This document shows, one piece after another, positions 1 to 6,974 of a DNA stretch of 12,991 nucleotides; position 1 is the stretch's first letter; the number at the start of each line of letters is the position of its first letter. The notes beneath the pieces are model-generated. The model saw only the letters and a list, made by a program, of their open reading frames with translations. It ran no database searches and had not been told where the DNA came from. This DNA comes from UBA6120 sp035361955 (GTDB lineage Bacteria; Bacillota_I; Bacilli_A; RFN20; CAG-826), in the NCBI GenBank assembly GCA_035361955.1, contig DAOSDC010000025.1, forward strand, positions 1 through 12,991. Direction: 5' to 3'. A program made the position numbers and the translations under genes.

Positions 1-1207
1 GACGATAGTTTTCGTTGAGTTGTTTCAAGTAAGTGCCGCTATCGTTAATTTCATAGTAAGTTTCGTGTTTTGCGGCGTGCGGTAAATATTGCATGCGTTC
101 CCATAGGTCGGGACGATCATATGGGTATTTATCTACTTCCTTCATGTTAACGGGAGTGAGTTTTAAGTATTCAAGCACATCAAGCGGTTTGTCTTTAACC
201 GCGGTGATGGCGTTATGGATACTGTCGGCTGCCGTTTTGGCTTTAGGTGAGAGTGCTAATTCGCACACGGTAAACCCAAGCGGAATCGCTGCTTCCGGGA
301 AACCGACCATTTTAGCGACATCAATAGCTTGGACGGCGCGCATGACAGCACTGGGATTGGCTAATCCGACATCTTCGTAGGCAGTAATCAATAACCGTCG
401 GCGAATGCTTTCCATGTCTCCGGCAACAATCAGGCGTGCTAAATAATACAAAGCGGCGTCGACATCGCTGCCACGGATACTCTTTTGCATGGCGCTGACG
501 GCGTCATAATGACCACCGCCGTCTTGATCGATGATTGAAGGCGGCACTTTCAGCGTTTCGGTAATGTCTTGGAGTGTGATGTCACGACTGACAACGGCAA
601 TCAATAGTATTTCTAGCGCATTATACGCGAATCTGAGGTCGCCACCCGATAGTTTGGCAAGCGCCACAAGCGCCTCGTCTGAAATTTTAAGTGACTGTGG
701 ATTGCTGATGGGATCGCTGATTGCTCTTTTCAAACCGACAACGATATCATCGATCGCCAGTGGCTTGACTTCAAGCAAGTGGCACCGTGAACGCATCGCC
801 GGATTGATGACCATATACGGATTTTCTGTCGTCGCTCCGAACAGGTACAAACTACCATCTTCAATTGAGGCTAACAACAAATCCTGTTTATCTTTGGGGA
901 GGCGATGGACTTCATCGACAATCATAATGGCAGGATGGAACAATTTGGCTTCGTCCATCGCGGCTTCTAATTCTTTTTTGGAGGCGGTCACGGCGTTAAT
1001 TTTAATAAAATGGATGTCTAGACTACGGGCAAAGGCTTCAGCAATTGTCGTTTTGCCACAACCGGGCGGACCAAACAGGATGACGGACACCAGTGTTTTC
1101 TTATTCAAGGCATTAGTCAAAAAACCGGTCGGTCCGACTAAGTGGGTTTGACCAAGCACATCACTCAATAAATTGGGGCGCATGCGGAACGCTAAAGGTG
1201 CATTCAT
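1..1207 (-). CDS. rarA: Replication-associated recombination protein A (RarA/MgsA), AAA+ ATPase, 3' end cut by window edge
   Basis: RarA is a clamp-loader-like AAA+ ATPase of the cytoplasm that acts at stalled replication forks. Reading the minus strand from ATG at 1207 gives 402 codons open to the edge. The N-terminus carries the family signature (PLAFRMRP at residues 4-11, then GQTHLVGP). Walker A is GPPGCGKT (46-53), Walker B is IMIVDEVHR (94-102) and sensor 1 is GATTENP (124-130). An arginine-finger-type MRSRC follows at 138-142. The C-terminal part has the RGSD..AALYYLARL and RRLL..EDVGLANP motifs of the MgsA-type C-terminal and tetramerisation domains. Family members are usually about 420-440 residues, so only the last few dozen at most are missing. 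Walker B continues HRLPKDKQD rather than the common HRFNKAQQD, a mild divergence. No Shine-Dalgarno lies upstream; a -10-like TATATT sits 9 bases before the ATG. The gene is divergent from dtd. Confidence 0.95.
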   Translation of the reverse strand, partial: MNAPLAFRMRPNLLSDVLGQTHLVGPTGFLTNALNKKTLVSVILFGPPGCGKTTIAEAFARSLDIHFIKINAVTASKKELEAAMDEAKLFHPAIMIVDEVHRLPKDKQDLLLASIEDGSLYLFGATTENPYMVINPAMRSRCHLLEVKPLAIDDIVVGLKRAISDPISNPQSLKISDEALVALAKLSGGDLRFAYNALEILLIAVVSRDITLQDITETLKVPPSIIDQDGGGHYDAVSAMQKSIRGSDVDAALYYLARLIVAGDMESIRRRLLITAYEDVGLANPSAVMRAVQAIDVAKMVGFPEAAIPLGFTVCELALSPKAKTAADSIHNAITAVKDKPLDVLEYLKLTPVNMKEVDKYPYDRPDLWERMQYLPHAAKHETYYEINDSGTYLKQLNENYR

Positions 1208-1216
1208 ATAATGAAT

Positions 1217-1245
1217 AATATACCATTTGAGTGTGTGATTCTCTA
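1217..1245 (-). promoter_or_regulatory. Putative rarA promoter giving a near-leaderless mRNA
   Basis: On the minus strand a -10-like TATATT (1222-1217) lies 17 bases from a weak -35-like TAGAGA (1245-1240). The -10 ends only 9 bases before the rarA ATG, so transcription would start within about 2-3 bases of it. No Shine-Dalgarno is present. The -35 overlaps the -10 box of the divergent dtd promoter, so the two probably exclude each other. This is an inference from motif spacing. Confidence 0.45.
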
Positions 1246-1249
1246 TAAT
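1221..1249 (+). promoter_or_regulatory. Putative dtd-mnmA promoter
   Basis: A perfect TATAAT stands at 1244-1249, with a poor -35 (TACCAT, 1221-1226) at 17-base spacing. The predicted start near 1256 leaves about 9 bases of leader before ATG 1266, with no Shine-Dalgarno. The -10 is strong; the -35 is not convincing by itself. Confidence 0.5.
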
Positions 1250-1265
1250 GATACCGGTATTTAGT

Positions 1266-1727
1266 ATGCGAATATTAACTCAAAATGTTAAAACTGGCAC
1301 GATTAAGGTTGCCAATCAAACGATTGCCCAAATCGATAGTGGCCTTGCGCTATTTGTTGGTTTTTGTCAAGGCGATGATCAATCGCTCATCGATAAAATG
1401 ATCGATAAAGTGCTGTCTTTAAGAATCTTCGCTGACGCATCAGGGAAAACTAACTTGTCACTACAAGATGTTGATGCACAGTTATTGGTAATACCTAATT
1501 TCACGCTTTACGGTTCGGTGCGCGGTGGCCGCCGCCCCTCGTTTATCGACGCTCTCGATCAAACACAAGCGAAAGCCCACTATGAGTATCTAGTCGCGGT
1601 CACGAAGCAAAAATATCCGAATGCAGCCTTCGGCGTCTTCGGCGCCGACATGGAAATTAGTCTTGTCAATGACGGACCTTTTTCGCTCATTCTCGATTCA
1701 AGTGATTTATTCGGTAACCACAAATGA
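1266..1727 (+). CDS. dtd: D-aminoacyl-tRNA deacylase
   Basis: Dtd hydrolyses D-aminoacyl-tRNAs, and also Gly-tRNA(Ala) mischarged by AlaS, using a chirality-proofreading pocket at its dimer interface. The 153-residue product matches the family from MRILTQNVKTGTIKV through GKTNLSLQDV (60-69) and RRPSF (89-93) to VNDGPFS (134-140). The NxGP cis-proline motif is kept. The usual VSQFTL is IPNFTL (76-81), with the threonine at 80 kept but the Ser-Gln pair replaced by Pro-Asn. An upstream in-frame ATG at 1248 overlaps the TATAAT box and would add six residues not seen in the family, so ATG 1266 was chosen. There is no Shine-Dalgarno. The last four bases overlap the start of mnmA (ATGA), so the two are translationally coupled. 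Confidence 0.93.
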   Translation: MRILTQNVKTGTIKVANQTIAQIDSGLALFVGFCQGDDQSLIDKMIDKVLSLRIFADASGKTNLSLQDVDAQLLVIPNFTLYGSVRGGRRPSFIDALDQTQAKAHYEYLVAVTKQKYPNAAFGVFGADMEISLVNDGPFSLILDSSDLFGNHK

Positions 1728-2854
1728 AAGTAATGATTGGTTTAAGCGGTGGCGTCGATTCGGCTGTGGCCGCGTATTTATTAAAACAGCAAGGTTATGA
1801 GGTCATCGCCGGATTCATGCGTAACTGGGACGCCTTTGCCAATAACGACATTTTGGGCAATCCGACGTTGTCACAAGACTTATGCCCTCAAGAAGTCGAT
1901 TATAATGACGCTAAAAAAGTTGCTGAATTATTGAACATTCCGTTATATCGGGTCGATTTCGTCAAAGAGTATTGGGATGAAGTCTTTACGTATTTTCTAA
2001 AAGAATATGAACTCGGACGCACCCCTAATCCCGACATTTTTTGCAACAAATACATCAAATTCGCCGCGTTTAAACAATTTGCCCAATCGCATGGTTGTGG
2101 CTTAATCGCCATGGGTCATTACGCCAAAAAAGGACACCAAACCAATCACTTTGTATTGATGGAATCCAGCGATAAAAACAAGGATCAAACCTACTTCCTA
2201 TCACAAATAGATCAAGAGCAATTAGCTGCGACGTTATTTCCACTTGGGGACATCACCAAGCAAGAAGTACGGGCTATCGCCAAAAAGATTGGTCTTTCCA
2301 TCGCCGACAAGAAAGATTCAACCGGCGTTTGTTTCATCGGCGAACGTCATTTTCGTTCGTTTTTGAAAAATTATTTGCCAGCTCAACCCGGACCGATCGT
2401 TGACATCGCCTCGGGTGATCGCTTAGGGATGCATGAAGGAGTTTTCTATTATACGATTGGGCAACGCCGCGGCTTAGGAATCGGAGGCATTTCCGATAAA
2501 CCCTCGGGAAGTTGGTTCGTCGTCAACAAGGACGTTAAAAACAACATATTATACGTCGCTTCGCAAGCGGAAGCACACTACCTTGATGGCGATCGGGTCA
2601 TCATTGATCACCTCAACTGGATTGGGCCGCCACCAGTCTCCCAACATCAATATGGGGCCAAGTTTCGGTATCGGCAAAATAAGAGCGATGTCATCGTCGC
2701 TTCGATTACGAAAGACCAAGTCATTTTGTCACTACCGACGCCACTTAGAGCGATTACGCCTGGCCAAGGCGCCGTTTTGTATGATGGCGATGTTTGCCTT
2801 GGTGGAGGATTGATTAAAGAAGTCTATCGTGCCGGAAGATTAATTAATAAATAA
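1724..2854 (+). CDS. mnmA: tRNA-specific 2-thiouridylase MnmA
   Basis: MnmA activates U34 of Lys, Glu and Gln tRNAs with ATP and inserts sulfur to give 2-thiouridine, supporting accurate decoding. The 376-residue product is full length. It carries the PP-loop SGGVDS (8-13), the catalytic cysteines Cys107 (in NPDIFCNKYIKF) and Cys203 (in STGVCFIGER), GHYA (131-134) and DQTYFLS (154-160). The later RRGLGIGG belongs to the central beta-barrel region. Start ATG 1724 overlaps the dtd stop by four bases and lacks a clear Shine-Dalgarno, which suggests termination-reinitiation coupling. No terminator is visible after the stop; the alaS leader promoter begins within about 25 bases. In Bacillus mnmA also lies between rarA and alaS, with other genes interposed. 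Confidence 0.97.
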   Translation: MKVMIGLSGGVDSAVAAYLLKQQGYEVIAGFMRNWDAFANNDILGNPTLSQDLCPQEVDYNDAKKVAELLNIPLYRVDFVKEYWDEVFTYFLKEYELGRTPNPDIFCNKYIKFAAFKQFAQSHGCGLIAMGHYAKKGHQTNHFVLMESSDKNKDQTYFLSQIDQEQLAATLFPLGDITKQEVRAIAKKIGLSIADKKDSTGVCFIGERHFRSFLKNYLPAQPGPIVDIASGDRLGMHEGVFYYTIGQRRGLGIGGISDKPSGSWFVVNKDVKNNILYVASQAEAHYLDGDRVIIDHLNWIGPPPVSQHQYGAKFRYRQNKSDVIVASITKDQVILSLPTPLRAITPGQGAVLYDGDVCLGGGLIKEVYRAGRLINK

Positions 2855-2875
2855 CAGGACCTTAAATTAGTCGTG

Positions 2876-2884
2876 TGCTATAAT
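2876..2884 (+). promoter_or_regulatory. Extended -10 promoter of the alaS T-box leader
   Basis: TGC directly followed by TATAAT (2879-2884) is a perfect extended -10. No good -35 is seen (GGACCT at 16-base spacing). The predicted start is near 2891, at the beginning of the T-box leader, so alaS-ruvX-DUF1292 can be transcribed independently of mnmA. Confidence 0.65.
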
Positions 2885-2890
2885 ATCGGC

Positions 2891-3091
2891 ATCGAAGACG
2901 AAGTGAAATTCGCGCCGTTTGTATAGCGACAACTTGATGGTGGAAATAGTTGCAAACAACCGAATGGGCCGCTTCCGAGATTAGCAATTAATCATTGCCG
3001 TGTCGTCGGCGTTAACGACTGTCGAGTGCATTAGCGATAATGAATAAGGATGGTACCGCGACCCTGTTCGTTCCTTAGTGGCACTTTTTTT
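2891..3091 (+). ncRNA. T-box riboswitch (tRNA-Ala sensing leader of alaS)
   Basis: This untranslated leader binds uncharged tRNA-Ala and lets alaS be transcribed when charging is low. The T-box core is at 3046-3060: AAGGA, then the seven-base bulge UGGUACC (3051-3057) that pairs with the tRNA acceptor end. The antiterminator folds with helix A1 AAGGA (3046-3050) on UCCUU (3072-3076) and helix A2 GCGA (3058-3061) on UCGU (3068-3071), directly stacked. Stem I shows an AGUGA motif (2902-2906), GUUUG/CAAAC (2917-2921/2953-2957) and a distal CAACU/AGUUG hairpin (2930-2934/2948-2952). The likely specifier codon is GCU (2971-2973), an alanine codon. GCCG/CGGC (2997-3000/3007-3010) crossed with GUCGU/ACGAC (3002-3006/3015-3019) forms the stem IIA/B pseudoknot. 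Stem III is CAUUA-GCGA-UAAUG (3029-3042), with a GNRA tetraloop. Confidence 0.95.
3025..3091 (+). terminator. Proposed T-box terminator (competes with antiterminator and stem III)
   Basis: A run of seven T (3085-3091) follows GGCAC. The only upstream partner I found is AGUGCAUUAG (3025-3034), which pairs with 3075-3085 as ten base pairs including two G-U, with one bulged G at 3080. An inner helix AAUGAA (3039-3044) on UUCGUU (3067-3072) can stack beyond an internal loop. This fold would destroy both stem III and the antiterminator, as a T-box terminator should. It is longer and less compact than usual, so the exact pairing is inferred. Confidence 0.5.
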
Positions 3092-3099
3092 CATTTTTT

Positions 3100-3105
3100 A
3101 GGAGG
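3100..3105 (+). promoter_or_regulatory. alaS ribosome-binding site AGGAGG
   Basis: A full AGGAGG lies 6 bases before ATG 3112. It decides the start: the in-frame TTG at 3106 directly abuts the SD and cannot be used at that spacing. It follows a second T run (3094-3099). Confidence 0.9.
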
Positions 3106-3111
3106 TTGTTT

Positions 3112-5721
3112 ATGAAACGATTAACTGGTCAACAAATTCGCATGATGTGGCTCGATTTCTTCAAAAAGAAAGGTCATATCATCGTCGAAGGGGCTTCGCT
3201 GGTGCCACGTCACGATCCGACGCTGCTTTGGATCAACTCCGGCGTCGCCGCGATTAAAAGCTATTTCGACGGCAGCGAGATTCCCGTTCACAAACGATTA
3301 ACCAACGTTCAAAAAAGCATTCGCACCAACGACATCGAAAACGTTGGTTACACAGCGCGTCATCATACATTTTTTGAAATGTTAGGTAACTTTTCCATCG
3401 GTGATTATTTCCGCAAAGAAATCGTCAAATGGGCGTATGAAATATTGACATCAAGTGAATATTTCGCAATGCCGAAAGAAAAGCTATATGTTACTTACAA
3501 TCCAAATGATGTCGAAACTCGCGACTTGTGGATTAAAGAAGGTCTTGATCCCGATCATTTAATCGCGCTTGAAGGCAATTATTGGCAAATCGGTAGCGGA
3601 CCATGCGGTCCAAACACAGAAGTATTTTTTGACCGTGGTGCTGCTTACGACCCCGACAGACTCGGCAAAGCGCTACTTGAGCAAGAAATCGAAAACGATC
3701 GATACATCGAGATATGGGGCATTGTCTTTTCCCAATATAACGGTATCGAAGGTCAACCGCGCGATACTTACAAGGAATTGCCAAGCAAAAACATCGATAC
3801 CGGTGCCGGCCTCGAACGCATCGCTTGCATCTTGCAGGAAACGCCGACTAATTTTGAAACCGACTTATTTTTCCCGCTTATCGAAGCAGTCCAACAAATC
3901 GCGACGATTGATTATCAATCAAGTGGCTATCGTCCTTATCGAGTCATCGCCGATCACATCCGCACCTTGACGTTCGCCTTAAGCGATAACGCCAGTTTTT
4001 CAAACGAAGGCCGCGGTTATGTCCTCCGACGATTATTGCGTCGGGCACTGCGTTATGGCCGAAAAATTGGCATTAATGAACCATTTTTGCATAAATTAGT
4101 GGCGACGGTTGCCATGATGATGGGCGATTTTTACCCATATTTAAAAGATCATACTTCGCGTGTAAGCAAAATGATCTTATCCGAAGAAATCAAATTCAAC
4201 AAAACGCTCGCTAATGGGGAAACGATACTGCGCAAACTAATCGATGAACACAAAACCCTAGCAGGCGAAGATGCTTTCAAACTTTATGACACCTATGGAT
4301 TTCCGATTGAACTTAGCAAAGAAATCTGTCAGGAATCAGACGTCAAAATCGATCTCGATAGATTTGAAGTATTGATGGAGGCCCAACGCGAACGAGCCCG
4401 TCAAGCGCGTAGCGATGAAGGCGGCATGCGTATGCAATCGAAAGATTTGTTAGAGTTTTTGACGCCTTCGACATTTGATTATGATCGTTTAACGCTACAA
4501 GCGCAGGTTATCGGCTTATTCGTCAATGGCCAAGCAGTTGCCGAAATACACGAAGAAGGCGTCGTTATTTTTGATCACACGCCATTTTACGCAGAAAGCG
4601 GCGGACAAGTAGCCGATTACGGTTATGTTGAAACCGAGGGGACACGCTACGAGGTCGTTGATGTCCAAAAAGCTCCCAATGGCCAACATATGCATTTTGT
4701 TACCGCTAGTTACGGCACCATCAAGCTTGGTGATTGTTTGACACTAATCGTTGATGCTAAACGTCGCTATTTGACGATGCGTAACCATTCTTCACTACAT
4801 TTGCTACAAAAAGCGTTAATCGAAGTTCTCGGCACGCATATTACGCAGCAAGGGAGTTACGTATGCGATGAATATGGTCGTTTCGACTTCACGAATCCTG
4901 GCAAAGTAGTCGAAGAAGACTTGCTACGCATTGAAGCACTCGTTAACCAATACATTCAAGCTAATGCCCCTCGCACAATCGACATTTTGAATATCGATGA
5001 AGCGAAACAATCGGGGGCCATATCTCCGTTTGACGAAAAATATGGCGAAATCGTACGTATCATCACATTTGGTTCCATCAGCAAGGAATTTTGTGGGGGA
5101 ACGCATGTCCAACAAACAGGCGACATCGGTGTTTTTGCTATCGAAAGCGAAGAATCAATTGCCGCGGGCATCCGCCGGATTGTAACCAGGACGGGTTATG
5201 CCGCTTATGAATTGTTGAAGCACCGCGAGAAATTGTTCATGAAAGTGCGAGACCAATTGAAAGCTTCCTCGATTTTTGAGGTATCCGACCGTGTCAAAGC
5301 AATGCAAGGCGAACTGATCGAATTACATAGTCGCGTCACGGGACTGCTTCAAAAGCAAGCAGTAATGACTGCTAAAGCGTTGCTTGAACAATTTGAAGAT
5401 AGTCGGCTCGGTAAGATACTGACAGTTTATCTCGAAGGTACTGACCGCGAGACTTTAGTGAAAATTACCGATGATTTAAAGTCGCGCATACCCCAATCGG
5501 CGTTTTTATTAGCCGGGGGCAATCACGATGAAATACCATTAGTCGTCTATCTAGGACCCTCGTTTTTGAGCCAAGGGCACAAGGCTGGCAATTTGGTGAA
5601 ACTTGTGGCCGCGACAATGGCAGGTTCCGGCGGTGGCCGCCCTGATACTGCTTTTGGAGCAGGTAAAGACAAAACAAAATTTGACGTCGCAGCCCGATTG
5701 TTTAAGGATTCTTTGGCATGA
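3112..5721 (+). CDS. alaS: Alanyl-tRNA synthetase
   Basis: AlaS charges tRNA-Ala with alanine and hydrolyses mischarged Ser- and Gly-tRNA(Ala). The 869-residue product is full length (the family is about 875). The class II catalytic core occupies roughly residues 1-240, with motif 2 RHHTFFEMLGNFS (83-95) and motif 3 GAGLERIA (231-238). The tRNA-recognition region follows (to about 450), containing EGRGYVLRRLLRRALRYG. The editing domain has the zinc-binding set His559 and His563 (NHSSLH), Cys661 and His665 (CGGTH). A coiled linker leads to the C-Ala domain with GSGGGRPDTAFGAG (838-851). Translation starts at ATG 3112 behind AGGAGG. Expression is controlled by the T-box in front. The last four bases overlap ruvX. 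In Bacillus an ireB-family gene (yrzL) lies between alaS and ruvX; here there is none. Confidence 0.98.
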   Translation: MKRLTGQQIRMMWLDFFKKKGHIIVEGASLVPRHDPTLLWINSGVAAIKSYFDGSEIPVHKRLTNVQKSIRTNDIENVGYTARHHTFFEMLGNFSIGDYFRKEIVKWAYEILTSSEYFAMPKEKLYVTYNPNDVETRDLWIKEGLDPDHLIALEGNYWQIGSGPCGPNTEVFFDRGAAYDPDRLGKALLEQEIENDRYIEIWGIVFSQYNGIEGQPRDTYKELPSKNIDTGAGLERIACILQETPTNFETDLFFPLIEAVQQIATIDYQSSGYRPYRVIADHIRTLTFALSDNASFSNEGRGYVLRRLLRRALRYGRKIGINEPFLHKLVATVAMMMGDFYPYLKDHTSRVSKMILSEEIKFNKTLANGETILRKLIDEHKTLAGEDAFKLYDTYGFPIELSKEICQESDVKIDLDRFEVLMEAQRERARQARSDEGGMRMQSKDLLEFLTPSTFDYDRLTLQAQVIGLFVNGQAVAEIHEEGVVIFDHTPFYAESGGQVADYGYVETEGTRYEVVDVQKAPNGQHMHFVTASYGTIKLGDCLTLIVDAKRRYLTMRNHSSLHLLQKALIEVLGTHITQQGSYVCDEYGRFDFTNPGKVVEEDLLRIEALVNQYIQANAPRTIDILNIDEAKQSGAISPFDEKYGEIVRIITFGSISKEFCGGTHVQQTGDIGVFAIESEESIAAGIRRIVTRTGYAAYELLKHREKLFMKVRDQLKASSIFEVSDRVKAMQGELIELHSRVTGLLQKQAVMTAKALLEQFEDSRLGKILTVYLEGTDRETLVKITDDLKSRIPQSAFLLAGGNHDEIPLVVYLGPSFLSQGHKAGNLVKLVAATMAGSGGGRPDTAFGAGKDKTKFDVAARLFKDSLA

Positions 5722-6143
5722 AACCACGTATTATCGGCGTTGACCTAGGTACGAAGACGCTGGGATTAGCAATTAGCGACAGACTCGGTCTAGCCGCACA
5801 TCCGCTGGCGACGTTTCGTTTCCCTCGTGGCGATTACCAAAGCGCCAAACGATACTTGGGGCAATTGGCAGATCAAGAACAAGTGGCGACGATTGCCATC
5901 GGTTACCCACTGCACATGTCGGGCGCATCCTCTGAGCGATCGGAATCGGTACTGCGTTTCAAAAGCGAGTTCGAACTGGAATATCCTAATATAAAACTGG
6001 AACTCGTCGATGAAAGGCTGACGACACTGATGGCCAACAAGATGATGATTGGCGCCGAACTAAAGGCTTCCCATCGCCGCGAGGTTATCGATAGCGCGGC
6101 CGCGGTTTTGATTTTAGAGTCATATATGCAAAGGAGCAAGTAA
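5718..6143 (+). CDS. ruvX: Putative pre-16S rRNA nuclease / Holliday junction resolvase-like RuvX (YqgF)
   Basis: YqgF/RuvX proteins have an RNase H-like fold; they are linked to 16S rRNA 5'-end maturation and, in some species, to Holliday junction resolution. The 141-residue product is full length. The fold's acidic residues are visible: Asp9 in IIGVDLGTKTLGLAISD, Glu99 in ELVDERLTT and Asp125 in REVIDSAAAVLILESY. IGYPLHMSG (61-69) corresponds to the family's G-x-P-L-x-M-x-G stretch. Start ATG 5718 overlaps the alaS stop by four bases (ATGA), so it is translationally coupled and falls under the alaS T-box. It is followed after one base by the DUF1292 gene, the usual Firmicutes order. Confidence 0.95.
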   Translation: MKPRIIGVDLGTKTLGLAISDRLGLAAHPLATFRFPRGDYQSAKRYLGQLADQEQVATIAIGYPLHMSGASSERSESVLRFKSEFELEYPNIKLELVDERLTTLMANKMMIGAELKASHRREVIDSAAAVLILESYMQRSK

Positions 6144-6144
6144 C

Positions 6145-6405
6145 ATGGAATTCAGTAAAGAAAACCAAATCCTAATTATTAAAGAAGATGGCACAGAAGT
6201 GATGATGGAAATTCTTTTTACGTATGAAGATCCTGACACTTTGCAAACATACGTACTCTACTTCGATCAGAACAATCCCGACGACGTTTTAGCTTCCCGC
6301 TACGATGATAGTGGCGAACTATTCGACCTTGAAGGAGACGAATACGAAAAAATTAGTGCGATTTTAGAACATTTTCTTGATGAAAATGAAGCAGTCGACG
6401 ATTAA
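6145..6405 (+). CDS. DUF1292 protein (YrzB-like), unknown function
   Basis: This small, highly acidic 86-residue protein resembles the DUF1292 family found next to ruvX in Firmicutes. Visible features are a beta-rich start (NQILIIKEDGTEVMMEILFTY), a YVLYF strand, the loop ASRYDDSGELFDLEGDEYE and a C-terminal helix ending EHFLDENEAVDD. There is no signal peptide or membrane segment. AAGGAG (6131-6136) is well placed eight bases before the ATG. The function is not known; its constant link with alaS-ruvX suggests a housekeeping role. Its stop (6403-6405) shares bases with the stop of the convergent CHR gene (6402-6404). Confidence 0.9.
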   Translation: MEFSKENQILIIKEDGTEVMMEILFTYEDPDTLQTYVLYFDQNNPDDVLASRYDDSGELFDLEGDEYEKISAILEHFLDENEAVDD

Positions 6406-6974
6406 AAACTGAATATCAAAATACCCAAACAAGCCGAAACACCGATAAGAATCATCGGATGGAGCGGCTTTTTTCTTAATTTTCGATAACCGAAATAAAG
6501 CGTGCCCAAATCGATTAATAAGATCAAATGGCGCCAATCGAGCGTTTCTAGTGTATAAACACTGACTGCAGGAAATAATAAATTCTTGAGTAAGAATAAT
6601 ATCGTCGTTGCAATCAACGCCATGATGACCGGTTTAATGGTCGATAACGCCGCTTGGGTCAGCGGGTGTTTTAACGCCGTTTGGAAAAATGCGGCGATGA
6701 GCATGATGATGATTAGCGAGGGAAGAATCATGCCAAGCGTGGCCACCAATGCTCCGATGATACCACCGGTTTCCGTGCCGATGAATGTTGCCATATTTAA
6801 AGCAAGAGGTCCGGGTGTTGATTCGGAAATCGAAATGAAATCGATGAATGTCGCTTCACTCATCCAACCACGCGACAAGGCTTCCATCTTTAAAATCGGA
6901 ACCATAGCATAACCACCGCCAAAGGTGAACAAACCAATCGAGAAAAACACGAGGAACAGTTCGAGATAAATCAT
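6402..6974 (-). CDS. Chromate transporter (CHR) half-protein, distal gene
   Basis: This 190-residue integral membrane protein is a short-chain member of the chromate ion transporter family, a single CHR domain thought to work as a pair with its neighbour. Signatures are FTFGGGYAMVP (residues 16-26) and ESTPGPLALNMATFIG. Several hydrophobic segments follow, including GALVATLGMILPSLIIIMLI and a C-terminal MILIGVSACLGILIF. Start ATG 6974 was chosen because it overlaps the upstream CHR stop (ATGA, 6971-6974) and has GAGGT eight bases before it. The open frame extends further upstream to 7019, but that adds a charged stretch not expected in the family. The true substrate is uncertain; many such pairs are annotated by homology only. 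Confidence 0.9.
   Translation of the reverse strand: MIYLELFLVFFSIGLFTFGGGYAMVPILKMEALSRGWMSEATFIDFISISESTPGPLALNMATFIGTETGGIIGALVATLGMILPSLIIIMLIAAFFQTALKHPLTQAALSTIKPVIMALIATTILFLLKNLLFPAVSVYTLETLDWRHLILLIDLGTLYFGYRKLRKKPLHPMILIGVSACLGILIFSF
6431..6474 (+). terminator. Intrinsic terminator of the alaS-ruvX-DUF1292 unit, inside the convergent gene
   Basis: AAGCCG (6431-6436) pairs with CGGCTT (6465-6470), and inside it CCGAT (6442-6446) pairs with ATCGG (6454-6458). A run of six T (6469-6474) follows. It lies about 25 bases past the DUF1292 stop but within the 3' coding part of the opposite-strand CHR gene. Confidence 0.75.

Noticed and set aside
531..1151. Long plus-strand open frame opposite rarA
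   Set aside because: It is antisense to clear RarA motifs (Walker A, Walker B, sensor 1), has no SD or family resemblance, and is explained by codon bias of the real gene.
3106..3111. TTG at 3106 as the alaS start
   Set aside because: It directly abuts the AGGAGG, leaving no spacing; ATG 3112 has six bases and matches the family N-terminus.
6371..6389. Perfect CATTTTC/GAAAATG hairpin at the end of the DUF1292 gene
   Set aside because: It is A/T-rich with only seven pairs and no T run on either strand, so it is not a convincing terminator for the CHR genes.
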